Source of the DNA: Allobosea sp. WAO
Lineage (GTDB): Bacteria > Pseudomonadota > Alphaproteobacteria > Rhizobiales > Beijerinckiaceae
Direction of reading: 5' to 3'
Length of the DNA stretch: 64,000 nt
Assembly: GCF_001509835.1 (NCBI RefSeq)
Contig: NZ_JXTJ01000012.1
Span: 62,001-126,000 of the forward strand
The position numbers were made by a program, and so were the translations under genes. Below, piece by piece: positions 37,892 to 46,440 of the stretch (positions are counted from its first letter, which is position 1; every line of letters starts with the position of its first letter). The notes under the pieces were generated by a model that saw only the letters and a list, made by a program, of their open reading frames with translations, searched no databases and was not told where the DNA came from.

Positions 37892-39150
37892 AAGCCGAGG
37901 AACCGGCCGGGCCGGCGCTCGTCGTCGCGATGAAGGGGTATCCGCGCCTGTCGGAGACCTTCATCGCGCAGGAACTGCTCGGGCTGCAGCGGCTCGGTCT
38001 GCCCTTCGCGATCTGGTCGCTGCGCCATCCGACGGATGCGGCGCGGCACCTGATGCACAAGGAGATCGCGGCGCCGCTGCACTACCTGCCGGAATATCTG
38101 CACGACGACTGGCCGCGCGTCTTGCGCGGTCTCGCCCGCGCCTTGTCGCAGCCCGCGACCCTGCGGCTGCTCGGCGTCTTCCTGCGCGACCTTGTCCGCG
38201 ACCCGACACGCAACCGACTGCGCCGGCTCGGCCAGGCCTGCGTGATGGCGCGTGAGCTCCCTGCCGGCACGCGCCACCTGCATGTCCACTACTTGCACAC
38301 GCCGGCCTCGGTGATCCGCTATGCGGCGCTCATCCGCGGGCTGTCCTGGTCGTTCTCGGCCCATGCCAAGGACATCTGGACGACGCCCGACTGGGAGAAG
38401 CGCGAGAAGATCGCCGATGCCAGCTGGGGCGTGACCTGCACCCGCGACGGCCATGCCGAACTCGCCCGGCTGGCCGACCGAACGGACAAGATCGGCCTGC
38501 TCTATCACGGGCTCGATCTCGGCCGCTTCCCGGCGCCGCCGGCGCGGCCGGGGCGCGACGGCAGGGATGCCGGCGATCCCGTGCGTTTCGTCAGCATCGG
38601 CAGGGCGGTCGCGAAGAAGGGGTTCGTCGACCTGCTCAATGCGCTTGCAGCCCTGCCGGCCGATCTCAACTGGCGCTTCGTCCATATCGGCGGCGGCGAG
38701 ATGCTTGGGGCGTTGAAGGCGCAGGCAGAAGCGCTCGGGCTCGCAGGCCGCATCGAGTGGCGCGGCGCGCTCGCCCAGGATGGCGTGATCGCGGCGCTGC
38801 GCGATGCCGACTTGTTCGTCTTGCCCTCGAAGCAGGCGGAGAATGGCGACCGCGACGGCCTGCCCAATGTGGTGATGGAGGCGGCGAGCCAGGGCCTGGC
38901 AATCGTCGCGACCGATTTCGCGGGGATTCCGGAGTTCATCCGCCATGGCACCGACGGTCTCCTGGTCACGCCCGGCGATGTCGCGGCGCTGACGGCGGCG
39001 CTGGCCGCGCTGGCCGGCGACCCCGCCCGTCGCGCGATGATCGGCGCTGCGGCCCATGCGCGGCTGCACAGCGATTTCTCGGCGCAGGCGGGGCTGGCGC
39101 GCATCCACGCAGCCCTGCTGTCGGAGGTCGAGCGCAGGTCGGCGTCATGA
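37888..39150 (+). CDS. Glycosyltransferase family 4 protein
   Basis: 420 residues, GT-B. VVAMKGYPRLSETFIAQELL marks the N-terminal half of GT4 enzymes that act on exopolysaccharides, and C-terminal VSIGRAVAKKGFVDLL with DGLPNVVMEAASQGLAIVA (GxP, EX7E) completes the fold. It overlaps its neighbours at both ends (ATGA at 37888 and 39147), in a tightly coupled set of methyltransferase-like, GT4 and GT28-like genes. Confidence 0.87.
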   Translation: MKAEEPAGPALVVAMKGYPRLSETFIAQELLGLQRLGLPFAIWSLRHPTDAARHLMHKEIAAPLHYLPEYLHDDWPRVLRGLARALSQPATLRLLGVFLRDLVRDPTRNRLRRLGQACVMARELPAGTRHLHVHYLHTPASVIRYAALIRGLSWSFSAHAKDIWTTPDWEKREKIADASWGVTCTRDGHAELARLADRTDKIGLLYHGLDLGRFPAPPARPGRDGRDAGDPVRFVSIGRAVAKKGFVDLLNALAALPADLNWRFVHIGGGEMLGALKAQAEALGLAGRIEWRGALAQDGVIAALRDADLFVLPSKQAENGDRDGLPNVVMEAASQGLAIVATDFAGIPEFIRHGTDGLLVTPGDVAALTAALAALAGDPARRAMIGAAAHARLHSDFSAQAGLARIHAALLSEVERRSAS

Positions 39151-40298
39151 GCGGGCAGATCCCGAGCGGAGATGTCCTGATCGCGGTGACGCATCTGCTC
39201 GGGGTCGGCCATCTCGTCCGGGCCCGGCATCTGGCGGCGGCGCTGGCGCAGGCCGGCTACGCGGTGACGCTCGCCAGCGGCGGCATGCCGGACGGCAAGG
39301 CGGCGAGCGGTTATCGCTTCGTGCAATTGCCGCCGGTGCGGGTCGAGGGCACGGATTTCCGCAATCTGCTCGACGAGGCGGGACATCCGGCCGCGCCCGA
39401 GCGCCTGTCGGCGCGCGCGGCCGGGCTGGTCGCACTGGCGCGGGAGCTGCGGCCGGATGTCGTCGTCACCGAGCATTTTCCCTTCGGCCGGCGCCAGCTT
39501 GCCGGGGAGTTCCTGGCCTTGATCGAGGCGGTGCGCGAGGCGCGGCCGCAGGCGCTCGTCCTTTCTTCGATCCGCGATGTCCTGGTCGCGCCGCAGCGCG
39601 CCGACCGTCTCGCGGAGGCGGAGCGACGCATCGTTGCGCTGTTCGACGGGGTGCTGGTCCATGGCGATCGCGGCTTCCTGCCGCTCGAAGCCTCCTGGCC
39701 GGTGACCCCGGTGATCGCCGAAAGGCTGCACTACACCGGCTATCTCGCGACGCCTGCGGCCTCGACGTCCGAGCAGGAGGAAAGCGGCGAGATACTCGTC
39801 TCCGGCGGCGGCTCCGCCGCGGCGCTGCCGCTGTTCCGGCTTGCCGTGGCGACCGCCGGGCTGCTGCCGCGGCGCGACTTCCGCGTCCTCGTCGGAAAAG
39901 CCGTGCCGGAACCCGAGTTTGCCGGCCTGATGCGGCATGCGCCGGGCAATGTCGTGGTCGAACGAGCGCGGCCGGACTTTCCGGCCCTGCTGGGCCGCTG
40001 CGCGCTCAGCCTCAGCCTTGCCGGCTACAATACGGTGCTCGATCTCGTGCAGGCGCGTCGGCCGGCTCTGGTCGCGCCTTTCGATGCCGGCAATGAGACC
40101 GAGCAGGCGATCCGCGCCGCGGCGCTGGAGCGGGCAGGGCTGGCGCGCGTGATCCGCCCCGAAGCCGGCCCGGAGGCGCTGGCTGCCGCAATCGCCGGGG
40201 CTCTGGAGGCGGGCCCGCCGGCGCCGCTGCCGGTTGCGCTCGACGGGGCGGCTGGCACGGTCGCAGCGATTGCCCGGCTTTGCGCCCGCAGGCCCTGA
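39147..40298 (+). CDS. Glycosyltransferase-like protein, MurG/GT28-type fold
   Basis: 383 residues. VLIAVTHLLGVGHLVRARHLA (GVGH loop) near the N-terminus and LSLSLAGYNTVLDLVQARRPALVAPFD (GYNT) near the C-terminus are the same signature as in the protein at 21905-23188, so the two are homologous, though divergent. Acceptor and donor are unknown. It ends the three-gene unit. Confidence 0.82.
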   Translation: MSGQIPSGDVLIAVTHLLGVGHLVRARHLAAALAQAGYAVTLASGGMPDGKAASGYRFVQLPPVRVEGTDFRNLLDEAGHPAAPERLSARAAGLVALARELRPDVVVTEHFPFGRRQLAGEFLALIEAVREARPQALVLSSIRDVLVAPQRADRLAEAERRIVALFDGVLVHGDRGFLPLEASWPVTPVIAERLHYTGYLATPAASTSEQEESGEILVSGGGSAAALPLFRLAVATAGLLPRRDFRVLVGKAVPEPEFAGLMRHAPGNVVVERARPDFPALLGRCALSLSLAGYNTVLDLVQARRPALVAPFDAGNETEQAIRAAALERAGLARVIRPEAGPEALAAAIAGALEAGPPAPLPVALDGAAGTVAAIARLCARRP

Positions 40299-40463
40299 TC
40301 CGTGCGCGCATGCGCTGCGACAAAGCGCCGGCATGCCTCCCACGAATACCTCATGCGAATTGCCGCTACGGCGCTTTCGCTCTAATGAGGTTGCACACGC
40401 CTCCCTTTCGGTCGGCTCCAGGACACCGGGTGTTCGCCGGGCCTGTCCTGCGCCCGGAGAAGA

Positions 40464-41459
40464 ATGATGACAGCAGCGACTACCGCCGCCCCCGGCATGC
40501 CGGACATGAAACTGTCGGTTCGTCAGGTCTTCGGCATCGATAGCGACCTGGAAGTGCCCGCCTATTCCAAGGCCGAGGCGCATGTTCCGGACCTCGATCA
40601 GGACTACCGTTTCGATCGTGACACCACGATCGCGATCCTCGCCGGCTTCGCGCATAACCGCCGCGTGATGATCTCGGGCTATCACGGCACCGGCAAGTCG
40701 ACCCATATCGAACAGGTCGCGGCCCGGCTGAACTGGCCCTGCGTGCGCGTCAACCTCGACAGCCATGTCTCCCGCCTCGATCTCGTCGGTAAGGACGCGA
40801 TCGTGCTGAAGGAAGGCAAGCAGATCACCGAGTTCCAGGACGGCATCCTGCCCTGGGCGCTGCAGAACAACATCGCGTTGGTCTTCGACGAGTACGATGC
40901 CGGCCGCCCGGATGTGATGTTCGTGATCCAGCGCGTGCTGGAACAGTCGGGCAAGCTGACACTGCTCGACCAGAAGCGCGTCATCCGCCCGCACCCCGCC
41001 TTCCGGCTGTTCGCGACCGCGAACACTGTCGGTCTCGGCGACACGTCGGGCCTCTATCACGGCACCCAGCAGATCAACCAGGGCCAGATGGACCGCTGGT
41101 CGATCGTCACCACCCTGAACTACCTGCCGCATGACAACGAGGTCGCGATCGTCCTCGCCAAGTCGAAGCACTATCAGGCTTCGCCCGAGGGCAAGGATAT
41201 CGTCAACAAGATGGTGCGCGTCGCGGATCTCACCCGCAATGCCTTCATGAACGGCGACCTCTCGACCGTGATGAGCCCGCGTACGGTGATCACCTGGGCC
41301 GAGAACGCCGCGATCTTCGGCGGCGATGTCGGCTTCGCCTTCCGCGTCACCTTCCTCAACAAGTGTGACGAGATGGAGCGGACGCTGGTGGCCGAGTTCT
41401 TCCAGCGTTCCTTCGGCAAGGATCTGCCCGAGAGCGCCGTCAACGTCGTCTTGAGCTAG
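40464..41459 (+). CDS. cobS: Aerobic cobaltochelatase subunit CobS
   Basis: 331 residues, AAA+ ATPase. Walker A is GYHGTGKSTH (about 72-81), Walker B is ALVFDEYDAGRPDV, and GLGDTSGLYHGTQQINQGQMDRWS supplies the sensor 1/arginine-finger region. With CobT it drives ATP-dependent cobalt insertion into hydrogenobyrinic acid a,c-diamide by the CobN subunit in aerobic cobalamin synthesis. cobN is not in the window. A GFA gene separates it from cobT. Start ATG 40464; 40467 is equivalent. Confidence 0.96.
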   Translation: MMTAATTAAPGMPDMKLSVRQVFGIDSDLEVPAYSKAEAHVPDLDQDYRFDRDTTIAILAGFAHNRRVMISGYHGTGKSTHIEQVAARLNWPCVRVNLDSHVSRLDLVGKDAIVLKEGKQITEFQDGILPWALQNNIALVFDEYDAGRPDVMFVIQRVLEQSGKLTLLDQKRVIRPHPAFRLFATANTVGLGDTSGLYHGTQQINQGQMDRWSIVTTLNYLPHDNEVAIVLAKSKHYQASPEGKDIVNKMVRVADLTRNAFMNGDLSTVMSPRTVITWAENAAIFGGDVGFAFRVTFLNKCDEMERTLVAEFFQRSFGKDLPESAVNVVLS

Positions 41460-41525
41460 GCGAGGGGCAATCGGGGCCGCCGCCGCGATTCCGCGGCGGG
41501 GCAGGCTCAACCGGGGAGGCAGGTG

Positions 41526-41876
41526 ATGGCGCGTTACGAAGGCAGTTGCCATTGTGGACGGGTCGCCTACGAGGTCGAGGCCGATCTCGGGCAGACGATC
41601 ACCTGTAACTGCTCCTATTGCCAGCGCCGGGGCTCGGTGCTGGCCTTCACGCCGGCGCAGAACTTCACCCTGACGAAGGGCGAGGACGCGCTGACCGAGT
41701 ACCGCTTCAACACGCAGAAGATCCAGCATCTGTTCTGCGAGAGCTGCGGCATCGAATCCTTCGCGCGCGGCGAAACGCCGGACGGCTCGCAGATGGTCGC
41801 GATCAACGCCCGCTGCCTTGCCGGCGTCGAGCCGGGCGAGCTCAACAGCACCGCCTATGACGGGCGCTCGCGCTGA
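41526..41876 (+). CDS. GFA-family glutathione-dependent formaldehyde-activating enzyme-like protein
   Basis: 116 residues. Zn-binding cysteines CHCG (10-13), CNCSYC (29-34) and CESCG (75-79) fit the GFA fold (Gfa/CENP-V). Enzymes of this fold add glutathione to formaldehyde, but many members have unknown function. SD GGAGGCAGG precedes the ATG. It is inserted between cobS and cobT, and the latter's start lies about 25 bp after its stop, so it is probably co-transcribed. A GTG immediately before the ATG is the alternative start. Confidence 0.85.
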   Translation: MARYEGSCHCGRVAYEVEADLGQTITCNCSYCQRRGSVLAFTPAQNFTLTKGEDALTEYRFNTQKIQHLFCESCGIESFARGETPDGSQMVAINARCLAGVEPGELNSTAYDGRSR

Positions 41877-41901
41877 ACCCAGCCAGGGAGACCGCAAGGC
41901 C

Positions 41902-43800
41902 TTGTCCATCTCCAACCGCAAGCCCGGCACGCCCAAGGAAGCGCCCGCCGAACCGCTGAAGCGCGCCGTCTCCGGCGCGATGAAGGCGATTGCGCGCAAG
42001 CCGGAGATGGAAATCGTCTTCGCTGCCGACAAGCCTTCCCTGGTCGGCGAGCGCGCCCGCCTGCCGGAGCCGCCGCGCAAGCTGACGGCGCAGGATGTCG
42101 CGATCCTGCGCGGCCATGCCGATTCGATGGCACTGCGCCTCGCCTGCCATGATGCCTCGATCCACCGCCGCGCTGCGCCCGAAGGTGATGCTGCGCGCGC
42201 GGTGTTCGATGCGGTCGAGCAGGCGCGCGTCGAGTCGCTGGGCTCGCGCCGGATGGCCGGCATGGCCGGCAATATCGGCGCCATGCTCGAGGATCGCTAT
42301 CACCGCGGCGGGCGCTATGAGGAGATCACCGACCGGGCCGACGCGCCGCTCGAGGATGCGCTGGCGCTGATGGTGCGCGAACGCCTGACGGGCCTGAAGC
42401 CGCCCAAGGCGGCGCAGAAGCTGGTCGAGCTCTGGCGCGAGGATGTCGAGAGCAAGGCCGGGGCCGATCTCGACCGGCTCGCCAAATCGGTCGAGGACCA
42501 GCGCGCCTTCGCCCGCACCGTCCGCGACATGCTGGCCTCGCTCGAAATGGCCGAGCAGACCAGCCAGGGCCAGGATGACGAGGAGGACGAGGACGAGAAC
42601 GACCAGTCCTCAGAGGATCAGGATCAGCAGGAAGGCGAGGCCGAGCAGGAGAGCCAGGGCGAGCGTTCCGAGACCGAAGTCAGCGAGGACGCCGCCGAGG
42701 AAATGCAGGAGGGGGCTTCTGAAGCCGCCGACGCGCCGGCCGGCGATTGGGACGACGAAGATGACAGCTCCGAGGCCGAGGAGGCCGGCGAGGCGCCGCG
42801 CCCGCGCGACAGTCGCGCCAATGACCGGCCGCAGACCGACTACAAGGCCTATACGGTCAAGTTCGACGAGACGGTCACTGCCGAGGAGCTCTGCGACGCC
42901 GAGGAGCTGACGCGCCTTCGCGCCTATCTCGACAAGCAGCTGGCGCATCTTCAGGGTGTCGTCGCGCGCCTCGCGAACCGCTTGCAGCGGCGCCTGATGG
43001 CGCAGCAGAACCGCTCCTGGCAGTTCGACCTGGAAGAGGGTGCGCTCGATCCGTCGCGCCTGCCGCGGATCATCATCGACCCGTTCCAGCCGCTCTCCTT
43101 CCGGCAGGAATCGGACACGAACTTCCGCGACACGGTGGTGACGCTGCTGATCGACAATTCCGGCTCGATGCGCGGCCGGCCGATCACGGTCGCGGCGACC
43201 TGCGCCGACATCCTGGCACGGACGCTGGAGCGCTGCGGCGTCAAGGTCGAGCTGCTCGGCTTCACCACGCGGGCCTGGAAGGGCGGGCTCTCGCGCGAGA
43301 CCTGGCTGCAATCGGGCAAGCCGGCCAATCCCGGCCGCCTCAACGATCTCCGGCACATCATCTACAAGGCGGCGGATGCCCCCTGGCGCCGGGCGCGCAA
43401 GAATCTCGGGCTGATGATGCGCGAGGGGTTGCTCAAGGAGAACATCGACGGCGAGGCGCTGGACTGGGCTCATAAGCGCCTGCTGGCGAGGCCCGAGCAG
43501 CGCAAGATTCTGATGGTGATCTCGGACGGCGCGCCGGTCGACGATTCCACGCTCTCGGTCAATGCCGGCAGCTATCTCGAGCGGCATCTGCGCCATGTCA
43601 TCGCCGAGATCGAGACACGCTCGCCGGTCGAGCTGATCGCGATCGGCATCGGCCACGACGTCACCCGCTACTACCGCCGCGCCGTCACCATCGTTGATGC
43701 GGAGGAGCTCGGCGGGGTGATGACCGAGAAGCTGGCCGAGCTGTTCGAAGAGGATGCCGGCGCCGCCTCGGGCGGACGCGTCTCGCGCCGCCTGCAATGA
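41902..43800 (+). CDS. cobT: Aerobic cobaltochelatase subunit CobT
   Basis: 632 residues from a TTG at 41902 (LSISNRKPGTPK). The choice of TTG gives the normal CobT length and N-terminus; the upstream codons to 41818 lie inside the GFA gene. A very acidic linker (about 220-310, runs of Glu/Asp) precedes a C-terminal von Willebrand A domain with MIDAS motif LLIDNSGSMRG (Asp near residue 418) and SDGAPVDDST. It partners CobS in the AAA+ motor of cobalt chelatase. It overlaps the following gene by 4 bp (ATGA). Confidence 0.94.
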   Translation: MSISNRKPGTPKEAPAEPLKRAVSGAMKAIARKPEMEIVFAADKPSLVGERARLPEPPRKLTAQDVAILRGHADSMALRLACHDASIHRRAAPEGDAARAVFDAVEQARVESLGSRRMAGMAGNIGAMLEDRYHRGGRYEEITDRADAPLEDALALMVRERLTGLKPPKAAQKLVELWREDVESKAGADLDRLAKSVEDQRAFARTVRDMLASLEMAEQTSQGQDDEEDEDENDQSSEDQDQQEGEAEQESQGERSETEVSEDAAEEMQEGASEAADAPAGDWDDEDDSSEAEEAGEAPRPRDSRANDRPQTDYKAYTVKFDETVTAEELCDAEELTRLRAYLDKQLAHLQGVVARLANRLQRRLMAQQNRSWQFDLEEGALDPSRLPRIIIDPFQPLSFRQESDTNFRDTVVTLLIDNSGSMRGRPITVAATCADILARTLERCGVKVELLGFTTRAWKGGLSRETWLQSGKPANPGRLNDLRHIIYKAADAPWRRARKNLGLMMREGLLKENIDGEALDWAHKRLLARPEQRKILMVISDGAPVDDSTLSVNAGSYLERHLRHVIAEIETRSPVELIAIGIGHDVTRYYRRAVTIVDAEELGGVMTEKLAELFEEDAGAASGGRVSRRLQ

Positions 43801-44807
43801 CGCAGAGCAGGCGGGCTTTCGTCGCCGGCCTCGGCGCGGCGGCGCTGGTGCCGCCCGCGCGCGCTGAGACGATCGAGCCCGGCCGCTCGCCAGTCAGCGT
43901 TTCCGCTCGGCCGATTACGGCTTTCGAGCCGGCCAATCCCGGCAAGACCCGCTTCGGCCAGCTCGTCTTCCGCAGCGGGCTCGTGCTCACCGGCAGCCAT
44001 CCGCGCTTCGGCGGCTTTTCCGGGCTCTGGCGCTCGCCTGACGGCTCTCAGCTGGTGGCGGTGAGCGACAAGGCTTCCTGGCTGACGGGACGGCTCGTGC
44101 GGCGCGACGGTCGCCTCGCCGGACTGGAGCAGGCCGAGATCGCGCCGGTGCTCGGTGTCTCCGGCCGACCGCTCTCCCGCTCGCGCTACTACGATACCGA
44201 GGCGTTGGCGATCCAGGACGGCGTCGCCTATCTCGCCGTCGAACGCACGCATGACATCCTGCGCTTCGACTGGGGACGGCACGGCGTCCAGGCACGGGCG
44301 CGGATCGTGTCGGTTCCGGCAAGCGTCAAGCGCCTGCCGAGCAATCGCGGGCTGGAGGCGCTCGGCGTCGTCCCGGCCGGCCAGCCGCTGGCGGGCGCGC
44401 TCGTTGCGATCTCGGAACGCTCCGGCTCGGAGGACGAGCCGACCACCGGCTTCATCATCGGCGGGCGCCAGCCGGGCAGTTTCCAGGTCGTGCGCCGCAA
44501 CGGCTACGACATCACCGATCTCGCCTTCCTGCCCGGCGGCGACATGCTGCTGCTGGAGCGCTGGTACCGGCCGCTGCGCGGCGTCGGCATGCGCATCCGC
44601 CGAATCGCCGGCAATGCGCTGCGGCCGGGCGCGCGACTCGATGGGCCGATCCTGATCGAGGCCGATCTCGGCCAGGAGATCGATAACATGGAGGGGATGG
44701 CCGTCCACCTGGAGAACGGGCGGACCATCATCACCCTGATCTCGGACGATAATTTCTCGACCTTTCTGCAGCGGACGGTGCTGCTGGAGTTCGAGCTGGC
44801 GCAATAG
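43797..44807 (+). CDS. Exported esterase-like protein of phytase-like beta-propeller family
   Basis: 336 residues. Tat-type signal (SRRAFVAGLGAAALVPPARA, cleavage near residue 23). The mature part has FSGLWRSPDGSQLVAVSDKA, DTEALAIQDG, NRGLEALGVVP and DNMEGMAVHLENGRTIITLISDDN, blades and metal-binding acidic residues of the esterase-like/phytase-like family. Substrate is unknown (phosphoesters are possible). Translationally coupled to cobT, but a functional link to cobalamin is not evident. Confidence 0.82.
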   Translation: MTQSRRAFVAGLGAAALVPPARAETIEPGRSPVSVSARPITAFEPANPGKTRFGQLVFRSGLVLTGSHPRFGGFSGLWRSPDGSQLVAVSDKASWLTGRLVRRDGRLAGLEQAEIAPVLGVSGRPLSRSRYYDTEALAIQDGVAYLAVERTHDILRFDWGRHGVQARARIVSVPASVKRLPSNRGLEALGVVPAGQPLAGALVAISERSGSEDEPTTGFIIGGRQPGSFQVVRRNGYDITDLAFLPGGDMLLLERWYRPLRGVGMRIRRIAGNALRPGARLDGPILIEADLGQEIDNMEGMAVHLENGRTIITLISDDNFSTFLQRTVLLEFELAQ

Positions 44808-44845
44808 CAGCGCGCGTTTAGCGGATACTCAGCGTGCCGCCACTT

Positions 44846-44990
44846 GCCTTCTCCCCTTGCGGGAGAAGGTGGCCCGAAGGGCCGGATGAGGGCGCGCTCT
44901 GGTCTCTAGATCTTGGAGGAATCCGGCCAGCGATCGATGTCGCGTGACCCCTCTTCTCATCCCTCTCCCGCAAAGGGAGAGGGGGCAGGT
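44846..44990. repeat. Paired palindromic intergenic repeat
   Basis: Two arms face each other. The left arm CCTTCTCCC...GGGAGAAGG is followed by GGCCC-GAA-GGGCC and GGATGAGGG (44848-44892). The right arm has CATCCCTCTCCC and GGGAGAGGGGGCAGG (44948-44990), and about 55 bp of unrelated sequence separate them. The CTTCTCCC/GGGAGAAGG plus GATGAGGG pattern is a frequently repeated intergenic element in many proteobacteria. It lies between convergent genes. Confidence 0.75.
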
Positions 44991-45000
44991 CGTGCAAACG

Positions 45001-45022
45001 AAAAAAGCGGCCTTGCGGCCGC
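45001..45022 (-). terminator. Intrinsic terminator of rpmB
   Basis: On the minus strand the stem GCGGCC-GCAA-GGCCGC (45022-45007) is followed directly by TTTTTT (45006-45001). A second stem, CGCGCGGG-TCTT-CCCGCGCG (45052-45033), lies between it and the rpmB stop. Confidence 0.9.
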
Positions 45023-45065
45023 TTCATTCAAACGCGCGGGAAGACCCGCGCGAAGAAAAGCCCGC

Positions 45066-45353
45066 TCAGTTGGCGGCGAGCTTCTTCTCGATGTCACGCT
45101 TCAGGGCGAGCGCGCCGGTCGAGAGCTCGCCGGCCGGGGCCTTGACGAGGAAGGCGTCGAGACCGCCACGATGATCGACCGTACGCAGGGCGTTGGCCGA
45201 AACACGCAGGCGGACCGAGCGGCCGAGCGCGTCGGACTGCAGGGTGACGTTGACGAGGTTCGGCCGGAAGACCGTCTTGGTCTTGCGGTTCGAGTGGCTG
45301 ACAAGGTGGCCGGTCAGGGTGGCTTTCCCGGTCAGTTCGCAACGGCGGGCCAT
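45066..45353 (-). CDS. rpmB: 50S ribosomal protein L28
   Basis: 95 residues, starting MARRCELTGKATLTGHLVSHSN, the standard L28 N-terminus, with RTVDHRGGLDAFLVKAP near the C-terminus. It belongs to the large ribosomal subunit. The ATG at 45353 is the family start; codons further upstream are not conserved. Its own promoter and terminator are visible, so it is monocistronic, divergent from a DUF3108 gene as in related genomes. Confidence 0.98.
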   Translation of the reverse strand: MARRCELTGKATLTGHLVSHSNRKTKTVFRPNLVNVTLQSDALGRSVRLRVSANALRTVDHRGGLDAFLVKAPAGELSTGALALKRDIEKKLAAN

Positions 45354-45447
45354 GATATCGTTCCCAAAGTTTCCGGGGTGCCAAAACAAAACGCCGACAC
45401 GCGACGTGCCGGCAGGCGAGCACCGGAAGTCAAATTGAAGTGGCGGG

Positions 45448-45476
45448 TCTATAGCCAAGCCCCGGACCTGCGTCAA
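45448..45476 (-). promoter_or_regulatory. Sigma-70 promoter of rpmB
   Basis: On the minus strand TTGACG (45476-45471), a 17-nt spacer and TATAGA (45453-45448), near consensus. Predicted start about 45441, leaving a leader of about 88 nt. Confidence 0.75.
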
Positions 45477-45610
45477 GGCGATCTGTCGATCGGCGCGACG
45501 GAAACATCTCGGTAACCTCCTCTCGTCAGACTCCGTTAATCAGGTCACGATTCGGACCGATTCGCAGTGCAAGCGAGCTGTCGAACGGTCGCGCCGCCCG
45601 GAGCATCGAG

Positions 45611-46438
45611 ATGAAGCCCGCCCTCACGCCGTCCCTGCCCGGGCTTTCCCTGGCAGCTATGTTGCTTGCGGGCGTGGTTCCTGCCGGCGCGGCCTCGCTC
45701 GACGCAGCCTATGACGTATCCCTGCTCGGCATGACTTTTGGCAAGGCCAGCCTCAGCGGCGACATCGAGGGCAGCCGTTACAAGCTCGACGTCCAGGCCA
45801 AGCTGACGGGGCTCGTCGGCGGCTTCACCGGCGGGCGCGGTTCGGGCGTTGCCACCGGCAACCTCAATTCAGGCCGGCTTGCGCCGGCGACCTTCGCGAT
45901 TTCCTCGGCGAGCTCGAGCGAGAGCCGCACCGTGCGCATGGCGCTCGATGGCAACGCCGTGCGCGCGGTCGAGATCGAGCCGCCGATCGATGCCAAGCCG
46001 GACCGGGTGCCGATCAGCGACGCCCATCGCCGCAATGTCATGGACCCGATCAGCGCCTTCCTGATGCCGGTCGAAGGCGGGCGGAACTCGGGCGCCGCGG
46101 CCTGCAACCGGACCTTGCCGATCTTCGACGGCGCCGCGCGCTACGACATCAAGCTGAGCTATGCCGGCACCCGCGAGGTCAAGCTCGATGGCTATAGCGG
46201 CCCGGTTTCGATCTGCCAGGCGCGCTACGTGCCGATCTCCGGCCACCGGGCGCTGCGGCCGAGCACGAAGTTCATGGCCGAGAACAAGGAGATCTCGACC
46301 TGGCTCGCCCCGATCGCCGGCACTGGCATGATGCTGCCGGTGCGGATCTCGGTGAAGACGATGATCGGCACCGCGGTGATCGAGGCCTCGCGCTTCAAGG
46401 TCGATCCGGGCGTCACGGCGGCGACCTCGCGCAACTGA
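45611..46438 (+). CDS. DUF3108 domain-containing exported protein
   Basis: 275 residues. Signal peptide ends near AGAAS (about 28). YDVSLLGMTFGKASLSGDIEG and the beta-strand-rich remainder with DPISAFLMPVEGG and CNRTLPIFDGAARYDI fit DUF3108, a periplasmic beta-barrel-like fold of unknown function. One pair of cysteines (AACNRT, SICQAR) might form a disulfide. It is a typical neighbour of rpmB in Hyphomicrobiales. Confidence 0.85.
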   Translation: MKPALTPSLPGLSLAAMLLAGVVPAGAASLDAAYDVSLLGMTFGKASLSGDIEGSRYKLDVQAKLTGLVGGFTGGRGSGVATGNLNSGRLAPATFAISSASSSESRTVRMALDGNAVRAVEIEPPIDAKPDRVPISDAHRRNVMDPISAFLMPVEGGRNSGAAACNRTLPIFDGAARYDIKLSYAGTREVKLDGYSGPVSICQARYVPISGHRALRPSTKFMAENKEISTWLAPIAGTGMMLPVRISVKTMIGTAVIEASRFKVDPGVTAATSRN

Positions 46439-46440
46439 GG

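Noticed and set aside
38505..42284. Minus-strand frame of 1259 codons
   Set aside because: Lies opposite GT, CobS and CobT genes with family-level support; no domain and skewed composition.
44846..44990. CRISPR-like repeat array
   Set aside because: Only two palindromic units in opposite orientation and no regular spacers.
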